Shown piece after piece: positions 1 through 5,623 of a stretch of 12,510 nucleotides of DNA. The notes beneath the pieces are model-generated. The model did no database searches. It saw only the letters and a program-made list of their open reading frames with translations, and was not told the origin of the DNA. The first letter of the stretch is position 1. Each line of letters begins with the position of its first letter. Source of the DNA: CAZYPU01 sp049642705 (GTDB taxonomy: Bacteria > Omnitrophota > Gorgyraeia > JABMRN01 > RBG-13-46-9); contig JBARPB010000060.1 in NCBI GenBank assembly GCA_049642705.1, forward strand, positions 1-12,510. The letters are read 5' to 3'. The position numbers were made by a program, and so were the translations under genes.

Positions 1-1
1 T

Positions 2-163
2 TTCATAGAAGAAATAGGGTATTATGACCCCAAGAAAAACCCGGCCTCCGTAAAGATCGACAGGGAGAAGGCGCTTTACTGGCTGAAAAACGGCGCCAGG
101 CCCTCGGTTACGGTGCGCAGCCTGTTGAAGAAGGAAAAAATCAAAATCCAAAAATCAAAATGA
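2..163 (+). CDS. rpsP: Small-subunit ribosomal protein S16 (3' part)
   Basis: The 53 codons visible before the TGA are the C-terminal part of S16, a structural protein of the 30S subunit. The recognisable stretches are FIEEIGYYDPKKNP and then VKIDREKALYWLKNGARP followed by TVRSLLKK, which are the usual S16 signatures. The start of the gene lies left of the window. The tail after TVRSLLKK is lysine-rich and encoded by A-rich DNA (two copies of aaaatcaaaa at 137-146 and 151-160). The stop overlaps the trmD start as ATGA at 160-163, so the two genes are probably translationally coupled. In most bacteria rimM, and often a KH-domain gene, lies between rpsP and trmD; neither is present here. The identification is secure from the motifs. 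Confidence 0.93.
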   Translation, partial: FIEEIGYYDPKKNPASVKIDREKALYWLKNGARPSVTVRSLLKKEKIKIQKSK

Positions 164-873
164 AAATAGATATTCTTACCCTGTTTCCTAAAATGTTCGA
201 GAACGTCCTTGGTGAGTCCATGCTTAAGATTGCGCAAAAAAAGAGAAAAATCAAAGTAGTAGTACATAATTTAAGAGGATGGACTTATGACAGACACAAG
301 ACAGCCGATGATAAGCCGTACGGCGGCGGCTCCGGTATGGTTATGAAGATAGAGCCGATATACGAGGCCCTGGTGAGCATACTGGGCGAGCAAAGGGTTA
401 AAAAACTAAGAGGTAACAAAGGGATCGCGAAGGGCACAAAAATTGTTTTGTTGACGCCCAAGGGTCAGTGGTTTAATCAAAAGTTAGCGAAAAAATTTTC
501 GAAATCGAGACATATCATATTTATATGCGGACATTACGAAGGGGTTGACGAGCGGGTCAGGTCGTTCGTTACGGATGAAATATCAATAGGGGATTACATA
601 ATGACCGGGGGCGAGATACCTGCGATGGTCCTCCTGGATACGGTGATGAGATTGATACCCGGGGTTTTGGGCGACAGTTCGTCATTGGAATGCGAATCAT
701 TCGAAAACAGTTTGCTTGAGTACCCGCAGTATACGCGGCCGCGCCATTTCCTGGGAATGAAAGTCCCCGGTATCCTGTTAAGTGGAAATCACGACGCGAT
801 TAGGCGCTGGCGCAAAAAAGCGTCCTTAAGAAAAACGAAAGAAACAAGGGGAGACTTGCTATGGAAAAAATAA
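160..873 (+). CDS. trmD: tRNA (guanine-37-N1)-methyltransferase
   Basis: TrmD uses S-adenosylmethionine to methylate N1 of G37 next to the anticodon, which prevents +1 frameshifting. It is a SPOUT (trefoil-knot) enzyme acting as a dimer. Visible signatures are DILTLFPKMF (4-13), YGGGSGMVMK (54-63), IFICGHYEGVDERV (120-133), EISIGDYIMTGGE (140-152, knot and SAM pocket), R164 in VMRLIPGVLG, LLEYPQYTRP (185-194) and LLSGNHDAIRRWR (206-218). At 237 residues it is a little shorter than the E. coli enzyme (255) because the C-terminal tail is short. One oddity: the DSF motif that carries the catalytic Asp (D169 in E. coli) reads ESF here (E179). The ATG at 160 matches the normal family N-terminus and overlaps the rpsP stop; the 3' end overlaps rplS by 13 bases. 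Confidence 0.97.
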   Translation: MKIDILTLFPKMFENVLGESMLKIAQKKRKIKVVVHNLRGWTYDRHKTADDKPYGGGSGMVMKIEPIYEALVSILGEQRVKKLRGNKGIAKGTKIVLLTPKGQWFNQKLAKKFSKSRHIIFICGHYEGVDERVRSFVTDEISIGDYIMTGGEIPAMVLLDTVMRLIPGVLGDSSSLECESFENSLLEYPQYTRPRHFLGMKVPGILLSGNHDAIRRWRKKASLRKTKETRGDLLWKK

Positions 874-1232
874 AACAGGAAGTTTCAAAATTCAATGTTG
901 GCGATACGGTGCTTGTTTACGTCAAAATAAAGGAAGAAGGAAAGACCAGGCTTCAGGGTTTCGAGGGCGTCGTTATAAGAAGAAAGGGTTCAGGGAGCGG
1001 CGCCACGTTTACGGTACGCCGGGTCTCTTACGGAGAGGGGGTGGAAAGGACGTTCACTCTCCGTTCGCCTTTTATTGAAAAGGTAGAGGTAAAGAAGAAA
1101 GGCGCTGTGAGGCGTGCGAAGCTGTATTATCTCAGAAAACGGAAAGGCAAGAAGTCTAAAGTTGAGGAAAGAATTGAAAGTCAAACGCCATCGCCAAAGG
1201 CGGATGCTTTACCACGAACGGAAGGCGCGTAA
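861..1232 (+). CDS. rplS: Large-subunit ribosomal protein L19
   Basis: L19 sits at the 30S-50S interface. The sequence shows FNVGDTVLVYVKIKEEGKTR (residues 11-30), FEGVVIRRKGSGSGATFTVR and VSYGEGVERTFTLRSP, then the basic RRAKLYYLRKRKGK stretch, all typical of the family. The length of 123 residues is slightly above the usual 115 or so, because the tail after RKGKKSK adds about 20 hydrophilic residues. That tail is encoded where rnhB begins, so it may be tolerated read-on rather than functional sequence. The ATG at 861 has a good ribosome-binding site (AAGGGGAG at about 846-853) and overlaps trmD by 13 bases. The trmD-rplS pairing is widely conserved, which supports both calls. Confidence 0.96.
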   Translation: MEKIKQEVSKFNVGDTVLVYVKIKEEGKTRLQGFEGVVIRRKGSGSGATFTVRRVSYGEGVERTFTLRSPFIEKVEVKKKGAVRRAKLYYLRKRKGKKSKVEERIESQTPSPKADALPRTEGA

Positions 1233-1800
1233 AGCCGGGTATAAAAATATCGCAGGCATAGACGAGGCCGGCCGCGGCCCGCTGGCGGGCCCCGTGGTAG
1301 CCTGCGCGCTCTGCTTGAGAAATACCCGCTTCAAACACAGGATAGACGACTCAAAAAAACTTACCCCCAGGATGCGCCTTTTTGCCTACGGGGAAATTCT
1401 TAAAAAAGCCCTGGTCGGAATCGGAATCGTAAACGAGAAAATCATAGACAAAATAAACATACACAACGCGACGAAAAGGGCGATGCGGCAAGCCCTGAGA
1501 GACTTAAACCTAAGGCCTGGCTTTCTGCTTGTCGACGGACGTATCGATTTCAGCGCGCCGTGCGAAAAGAAGCACATTACGGGCGGCGACTCGAAGAGCC
1601 TTTCCATAGCCTGCGCCTCGATAATAGCCAAGGTTACGCGCGATAAGATAATGCTCAAGTACCACGAAAGATTTCCCGAATACGGCTTCTCCCGCCACAA
1701 GGGCTACGGCACGAGAGAGCATATGCGGCTTATCCTAAAGCACGGCCCCTCACCCATCCACCGCCGCTCCTTCAACCCCGTTAAACGAATGGTTGCGTAA
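1204..1800 (+). CDS. rnhB: Ribonuclease HII
   Basis: RNase HII nicks DNA 5' of embedded ribonucleotides and degrades RNA in RNA-DNA hybrids. With the ATG at 1204 the protein has 198 residues. Conserved elements are GIDEAGRGPLAGPVV (18-32, metal ligands D20 and E21), DDSKKLT (48-54), LLVDG (D111), GGDSKSLSIACASIIAKVTRD split as 127-147 (metal ligand D129) and HKGYGT (165-170). The frame is open further upstream. A TTG at 1174 with GAGG at 1164-1167 is a credible alternative start adding ten basic residues, while an ATG at 1114 would put 30 poorly matching residues inside rplS. I chose 1204 because MLYHERKARKAGY fits the usual short N-terminal helix. It overlaps rplS by 29 bases. It is the last gene of the operon and is followed by a hairpin terminator. 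Confidence 0.95.
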   Translation: MLYHERKARKAGYKNIAGIDEAGRGPLAGPVVACALCLRNTRFKHRIDDSKKLTPRMRLFAYGEILKKALVGIGIVNEKIIDKINIHNATKRAMRQALRDLNLRPGFLLVDGRIDFSAPCEKKHITGGDSKSLSIACASIIAKVTRDKIMLKYHERFPEYGFSRHKGYGTREHMRLILKHGPSPIHRRSFNPVKRMVA

Positions 1801-1803
1801 GTT

Positions 1804-1847
1804 CGATCGGCACCTGCTGACAGATGCCGATCGCTAAATTTTAATTT
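1804..1847 (+). terminator. Hairpin terminator after rnhB
   Basis: A perfect 9-base inverted repeat, CGATCGGCA (1804-1812) and TGCCGATCG (1825-1833), encloses a second small stem (CTG/CAG, 1814-1816 with 1821-1823) capped by a CTGA tetraloop. It begins a few bases after the rnhB stop. A T-rich but interrupted stretch follows at 1839-1847. Position, stem strength and T-richness fit a Rho-independent terminator; the broken T run makes efficient termination less certain. Confidence 0.65.
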
Positions 1848-1853
1848 GAGGTG

Positions 1854-1882
1854 TTGACAAGCCCATTGTTATACACTATAAT
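1854..1882 (+). promoter_or_regulatory. Consensus sigma70 promoter for fhs-apbE
   Basis: The sequence shows TTGACA (1854-1859), a 17-base spacer and TATAAT (1877-1882), a perfect match to the housekeeping consensus, placed right after the rnhB terminator. The expected transcription start is near 1889, giving a leader of about 60 bases. The leader ends in a strong ribosome-binding site, AAGAGGAGA (1936-1944), seven bases or so before the fhs ATG. Confidence 0.85.
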
Positions 1883-1896
1883 AAAACGACTGGTAA

Positions 1897-1910
1897 ATAA
1901 GTAAACTTAT
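1897..1910 (+). promoter_or_regulatory. Palindrome in the fhs leader, possible operator
   Basis: ATAAGT (1897-1902) and ACTTAT (1905-1910) form a perfect AT-rich dyad with a 2-base centre, about 8-21 bases after the predicted transcription start. The position is right for a repressor site on a very strong promoter. In an AT-rich leader a 14-base palindrome can also arise by chance. Further on, CTCTT (1914-1918) could pair with the AAGAG of the ribosome-binding site. No known riboswitch fold is seen in these 60 bases. Confidence 0.25.
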
Positions 1911-1950
1911 ATTCTCTTAACACCACCACTCGCAAAAGAGGAGAAAATAC

Positions 1951-3654
1951 ATGAAAAAGGGGCAGCGCGGAAGGAAAAAATCGCAGGAACCGAAGTTAAA
2001 ACCTATCGAAGAGATAGCAATGTCAGCTGGAATAAGGAAGAAGTATCTTGAGCTATACGGCCCGTACAAGGCAAAGATATCGCTGGATATATTAAAAGGA
2101 ATGAGGAAGGAAAAAAAGGGGAAATACGTTCTTCTTACTTCGGTTACGCCGACGCCATTCGGCGAAGGAAAAACACTGACCGCAATAGCGCTCTCTATGG
2201 CATTTAGGCGGCTTAGAAAAAAAGCGATTTCGTGCATTATGCAGCCGCATTTAGGCGGTATTTTCGGCATAAAAGGGACGGGCACCGGCGCGGGATTATC
2301 ACAGGTTTTTCCCTCGGAAGATGCCAACCTCCACTTAACGGGCGATACCCACGCGGTCATGTCCGCGCACAACCTGTGCGCCGCTTACCTGGATAACTCC
2401 ATTTTCAGGGGAAACCCCATGAACATAGATCCGGCATCGATTACGTGGACGCGGGCAATCGATACAAACGACCGCTCTTTAAGAGTGATTAATACGGGGC
2501 TCGGTTCAAAAACCGACGGCATTTCGCGAAAAACCGGCTTTAAAATCGCTCCGGCAAGCGAGCTCATGGAGATTTTGACGCTGGCCGAAGGCGTGAAAGA
2601 TTTAAGGGAGCGCATAGGGAGGACCATAGTCGCTTTCACGATAAAGGGGAAGCCTGTGACGTGCGAGGATATCAAGGTTGCCGGCGCAATGACGCTGCTT
2701 CTAAAAGACGCCCTGAAGCCGAACCTGCTCCAGACAACGGAGCATACCCCGTGTTTTATGCACGCGGGGTCGTTCGGAAATACTTCGCTCGGTTCGAGTT
2801 CGCTCATCGCGGATAGGATCGCGTTAGGCCTTTGTGACTACGTCGTCACGGAGACCGGGTTCGGCACCGACATGGGGGCGGAGAAATTTTTCGACATAAA
2901 ATGCAGGATAAGCGGCCTCAAGCCCGATGCTTGCGTTATTGTGTGCTCGGCGCGTGCCTTTAAGGCCCATAGCGGCGATTTTGACGTAAACGCGACTAGA
3001 AGATTGCTGCGCGAGCTTTCGCGGGAAAATGTATCGGCGGTGGAACGGGGCCTCTCGAACCTGGAAAAGCACGCCGAAAACCTCCACACTTTCGGAGTGC
3101 CGGTCGTCGTGTGCATAAACCGCTTCCCGGAGGATACCGATAAAGAGGTTCATGCGATATCGCGCAGGGCCCAGGGCCTCGGCGTCTCGGGCGTTGTCGT
3201 AAGCGACGCGTTTACAACCGGCGGCCAGGGTGCGATAGAACTCGCCGAATCCATAATGCGCTCCTGCAAGGAAAAATCCGGTTTCAAATTTCTTTATCCG
3301 CTTGACATCCCGATAAAGGATAAGATAAGGAGAATCGCAAAGACGATTTACGGCGCTAAAGAGGTGGTATTTTCGGAGGAGGCGAGCAAAAAAGCGCTCG
3401 CTTTCAAGAAACTGAAACTGGATAACCTACCTGTATGCGTGGCCAAAACGCACCTTTCGATCTCGCACAACCCGAAAAGAATTGGAAGGCCCCACGGTTT
3501 CAAATTTCCTGTTGAAGACCTCGAGGTCCATAATGGCGCCGGCCACATAACAGCGTACTCCTCCGACATAAAAACGCTGCCGGGACTGCCGAAGGTCCCG
3601 CGCGGCACGAAGATTGATATCGACGAAGAGGAAAAAGCAGTCGGACTTTTCTAA
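1951..3654 (+). CDS. fhs: Formate-tetrahydrofolate ligase, divergent
   Basis: The enzyme joins formate to tetrahydrofolate using ATP, making 10-formyl-THF for purine and initiator-tRNA synthesis or for acetogenic carbon flow. It is cytosolic. The P-loop is TPTPFGEGKT (66-75; the family usually has TPAGEGKT-type sequence). Other family blocks are FGIKG (105-109), NLHLTGD (126-132), WTRAIDTNDRSLR (166-178), PVTCEDIKVAGAM (235-247), DYVVTETGFGTDMGAEKFFDIKCR, read as 296-319, FGVPVVVCINRFP (381-393), GRPHGF, LPGLPKVP and a terminal VGLF. At 567 residues it has the normal length. Several usually strict motifs differ: REPSLGP reads MQPHLGG, GGAAGGG reads GTGTGAG and NIAHGCNS reads NTSLGSSS. It is therefore a deep-branching variant, and activity is inferred. 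Start supported by AAGAGGAGA. No other Wood-Ljungdahl gene is adjacent; apbE overlaps its stop. Confidence 0.92.
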   Translation: MKKGQRGRKKSQEPKLKPIEEIAMSAGIRKKYLELYGPYKAKISLDILKGMRKEKKGKYVLLTSVTPTPFGEGKTLTAIALSMAFRRLRKKAISCIMQPHLGGIFGIKGTGTGAGLSQVFPSEDANLHLTGDTHAVMSAHNLCAAYLDNSIFRGNPMNIDPASITWTRAIDTNDRSLRVINTGLGSKTDGISRKTGFKIAPASELMEILTLAEGVKDLRERIGRTIVAFTIKGKPVTCEDIKVAGAMTLLLKDALKPNLLQTTEHTPCFMHAGSFGNTSLGSSSLIADRIALGLCDYVVTETGFGTDMGAEKFFDIKCRISGLKPDACVIVCSARAFKAHSGDFDVNATRRLLRELSRENVSAVERGLSNLEKHAENLHTFGVPVVVCINRFPEDTDKEVHAISRRAQGLGVSGVVVSDAFTTGGQGAIELAESIMRSCKEKSGFKFLYPLDIPIKDKIRRIAKTIYGAKEVVFSEEASKKALAFKKLKLDNLPVCVAKTHLSISHNPKRIGRPHGFKFPVEDLEVHNGAGHITAYSSDIKTLPGLPKVPRGTKIDIDEEEKAVGLF

Positions 3655-4439
3655 TGCGCAGATTAGCAAAGATTTCGTTTGCGAAATCATTCCTCATCCC
3701 TATTTCATTCCTCTTATTATCTTCGGGATGTTCCAGGGATACTTCCTGCTCAAAAAATATCCCCCTTATGGATACTTTCGTTCGCGTGGAGGTAAGGGGA
3801 GGCCTTAATAAAAAGTTAGCGGGAGAGGCGATAGACAACGCAATCAGCCGGATGAAAAAGCTAGCCGCTTCGCCGAGGACTTTGCCCGGGCCTGCGACTC
3901 AGAAAGTGCTAAAAGAATCGGAGCAGTTGAAGAAACTGACAAACGGCGCTTTTGATGTTAAGTTTGAAGGCGGCGGTAAAATAAATCTTGGGGGCATAGC
4001 CAAGGGGTTTATTGTTGATGAGGGAATCAAGGTTTTAAAAGAACATGGCGTAAAGCGCGCCCTCATAAACGCCGGCGGGGACATGTATTGTATGGGAGAA
4101 TACAAAATAGGCATAAGGGACCCCAAGGACCGGCGTAGCGTCATAGCCACGCTCTCGGTGTGCGACAAAGGCATTGCAACCTCGGCCGCTTACGAAAGGG
4201 GCACCCATATAATCGACCCGCGAACAGGGAGGCCGGTCGAGAAGAAATTTAAAAGCGTAACGGTAATAGCCGAAACTTGCATGAGGGCGGACGGCTTAGC
4301 AACTGCGCTCTACGTGCTGGAACCGCGCGAAGGGCTTTCGGTAATCGAGGGCATAGACGACACCGAGTGCTTCATCATCGACGAAACCGGCGCGACTTAT
4401 GTCTCGAGCGAATTCCCGCGTACACACTTGACAAAATAG
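3654..4439 (+). CDS. apbE: FAD:protein FMN transferase, compact lipoprotein form
   Basis: ApbE attaches FMN from FAD to Thr or Ser of flavoproteins such as NqrB/C and RnfD/G, outside the cytoplasmic membrane. A basic start plus hydrophobic stretch (about 12-24) ends in SSGC with C26 as probable lipidated cysteine, so a membrane-anchored lipoprotein is expected. Catalytic core motifs are LTNGAFD (95-101), NLGGIAKGF (111-119), NAGGD (139-143), GIRDPKD (153-159), IATSAAYERG (174-183), HIIDPRTGRPVE (185-196) and MRADGLATAL (210-219, Mg site). At 261 residues it is short (family about 300-350): the segment between residues about 70 and 100 is compressed, lacking the usual STYDP-like and WGF-like parts. 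Its ATG overlaps the fhs TAA (TAATG), implying coupled translation. No Nqr or Rnf target lies in the window. Confidence 0.92.
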   Translation: MRRLAKISFAKSFLIPISFLLLSSGCSRDTSCSKNIPLMDTFVRVEVRGGLNKKLAGEAIDNAISRMKKLAASPRTLPGPATQKVLKESEQLKKLTNGAFDVKFEGGGKINLGGIAKGFIVDEGIKVLKEHGVKRALINAGGDMYCMGEYKIGIRDPKDRRSVIATLSVCDKGIATSAAYERGTHIIDPRTGRPVEKKFKSVTVIAETCMRADGLATALYVLEPREGLSVIEGIDDTECFIIDETGATYVSSEFPRTHLTK

Positions 4440-4456
4440 TCGCTATACGCTATAGT
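4428..4456 (+). promoter_or_regulatory. Strong promoter for tRNA-Met
   Basis: TTGACA (4428-4433), a 17-base spacer and TATAGT (4451-4456) give a near-perfect sigma70 promoter. The -35 box lies inside the last codons of apbE. The predicted start is near 4463, about 50 bases before the tRNA. The transcribed leader holds a GTCCGCGGAC palindrome (4472-4481) that could fold before RNase P cleavage. Confidence 0.8.
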
Positions 4457-4512
4457 TATTTTTACGTGGCGGTCCGCGGACAACGCCGAGCAAGCAGAAA
4501 TTCAAGGATGAC

Positions 4513-4589
4513 GGCGGGGTAGCTCAGTTGGTTAGAGCATGCGGCTCATACCCGCAGTGTCGAGAGTTCGAATCTCTCCCCCGCTACCA
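4513..4589 (+). tRNA. tRNA-Met(CAT), elongator type
   Basis: A complete 77-base cloverleaf with encoded CCA. The acceptor stem is GGCGGGG with CCCCGCT (first pair G-U), the D stem GCTC/GAGC, the anticodon stem TGCGG/CCGCA around CTCATAC (anticodon CAT), and the T stem GAGAG/CTCTC with TTCGAAT. The G1-U72 pair, C38 and overall sequence resemble the B. subtilis elongator tRNA-Met as I remember it. It is not the initiator, which has a C1-A72 mismatch and three G-C pairs at the bottom of the anticodon stem. A CAT tRNA directly before tilS raises the question of tRNA-Ile2, the TilS substrate, but the body fits Met better. Confidence 0.95.
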
Positions 4590-4665
4590 CACATAAAAAT
4601 ATAAAAACCTCTCCCGCGATATGGACTGAACTTTAAAGATTCGTGATACCATAAGCCGCTACCGA

Positions 4666-5601
4666 ATGACCGGAAAAGGCGAGGGGGTGCTCGTCGGTGT
4701 TTCCGGGGGACCGGACTCTGTATTTCTACTGCATATTTTAAACAGTCTGAAGAACCGGCTCGGCATAAAACTATACATCGCACACATGGACCACGGCGTA
4801 AGGGGCCGGGAGTCCCGCGGTGATGCGCAATTTGTAAAAAAACTTGCAGAGAAACTCGGCTTAAAAGCAACGTTTAAAAAATTAAAATCAAAAAAGGTCA
4901 AATCAAAACTTTCCCCAGAAGAAGGCTTAAGGGAAAAGAGATACGACTTTTTCAAAAAAGCGGCAAGAAAACTAAGGGCAAATGCCGTCGCGACGGCCCA
5001 CACCCTGGACGACCAGGCAGAGACGGTTATGATGCGCATAATAAAGGGCGCGTCGCTTAAAGGCGTCGTCGGAATACACCCCGTAAGAAGCGAAGGAAAA
5101 CTGAAATTTATAAGGCCGCTGCTCGAGGTAGAAAAGAAGGATATCCTGAAATTCTTGAAAAAAAGAAAGATCGCCTTCCGGATCGACAGCACGAATACCG
5201 AAGAGCGGTTTTTGAGAAACAGGGTGAGGAATAAGGTGCTCCCGTATCTTGCGAAGGTTAACCCGCGCATAAAGAGGGCCCTTTCTAACCTGGCAGAGTC
5301 GCTGCGCGAGGATTTTGAATTCATAGAGTGGGAGAAAAGGAGAAGGAAGGCAGTCATTAAAAGCGGCAAGCGCCTCTCCTACATCGAACTTTGCGATATT
5401 CTTTTACAGCCAAGGGCGTTACGCAAGGAAATCGTAAGGGAGGCGCTGGGCGTCTCCGGAGGGAATATCAAAAAGCTAACATACCGGCACTGGAAAGATA
5501 TCGACGATTTCCTAAGAACGAAACAAAAAGGGAAATCCCTGGACCTTCCGGGAGGGGTTAGGGTACAAAAAACTCGCGATAGATTGATTTTCAGTAAATA
5601 A
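4666..5601 (+). CDS. tilS: tRNA(Ile)-lysidine synthase
   Basis: TilS converts C34 of tRNA-Ile2(CAU) to lysidine with ATP and lysine, switching both codon reading and charging from Met to Ile. It is an N-type ATP pyrophosphatase: SGGPDS (13-18) is the PP-loop, AHMDHGVRG (39-47), EGLREKRYDFF (86-96), AHTLDDQAET (111-120) and DSTNTEERFLRNRVR, read as 174-188, are family hallmarks. The 311 residues match the compact Aquifex-like form without the C-terminal domains of the 430-residue E. coli protein. The ATG at 4666 has no Shine-Dalgarno sequence. In-frame codons upstream (4639-4665) read IRDTISRYR, which looks like the normal N-terminal helix, so a non-ATG start such as ATT 4639 is possible. The gene lies after the tRNA-Met gene and 22 bases before ftsH. 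Confidence 0.94.
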   Translation: MTGKGEGVLVGVSGGPDSVFLLHILNSLKNRLGIKLYIAHMDHGVRGRESRGDAQFVKKLAEKLGLKATFKKLKSKKVKSKLSPEEGLREKRYDFFKKAARKLRANAVATAHTLDDQAETVMMRIIKGASLKGVVGIHPVRSEGKLKFIRPLLEVEKKDILKFLKKRKIAFRIDSTNTEERFLRNRVRNKVLPYLAKVNPRIKRALSNLAESLREDFEFIEWEKRRRKAVIKSGKRLSYIELCDILLQPRALRKEIVREALGVSGGNIKKLTYRHWKDIDDFLRTKQKGKSLDLPGGVRVQKTRDRLIFSK

Positions 5602-5612
5602 TATGCTATAAT
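5584..5612 (+). promoter_or_regulatory. Extended -10 promoter directly before ftsH
   Basis: TTGATT (5584-5589), a 17-base spacer ending in TGC, and TATAAT (5607-5612) form an extended -10 promoter, partly inside the end of tilS. The predicted start is near 5619, leaving a leader of about five bases before the ftsH ATG at 5624. This would make the mRNA almost leaderless, in keeping with the lack of a good ribosome-binding site. Confidence 0.6.
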
Positions 5613-5623
5613 ATTGGGCTAAT

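Noticed and set aside
3614..3808. Open frame across the fhs-apbE junction on the + strand.
   Set aside because: It overlaps two well-supported genes in another frame and shows no family features.
4277..4522. Open frame of 81 codons running from apbE into the tRNA-Met gene.
   Set aside because: Arg-rich shadow of apbE, overlapping the promoter and tRNA, without a domain.
4513..4589. tRNA-Ile2(CAT), the TilS substrate, instead of tRNA-Met.
   Set aside because: The neighbouring tilS is suggestive, but the G1-U72 pair, C38 and stems match elongator tRNA-Met better. Not excluded without a comparison of all CAT tRNAs in the genome.
4874..4909. A-rich stretch in tilS sharing aaaatcaaaa with the end of rpsP, as a possible dispersed repeat.
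   Set aside because: It encodes a Lys-rich linker at a normal position and of near-normal length in TilS; the shared 10-mer is low complexity.
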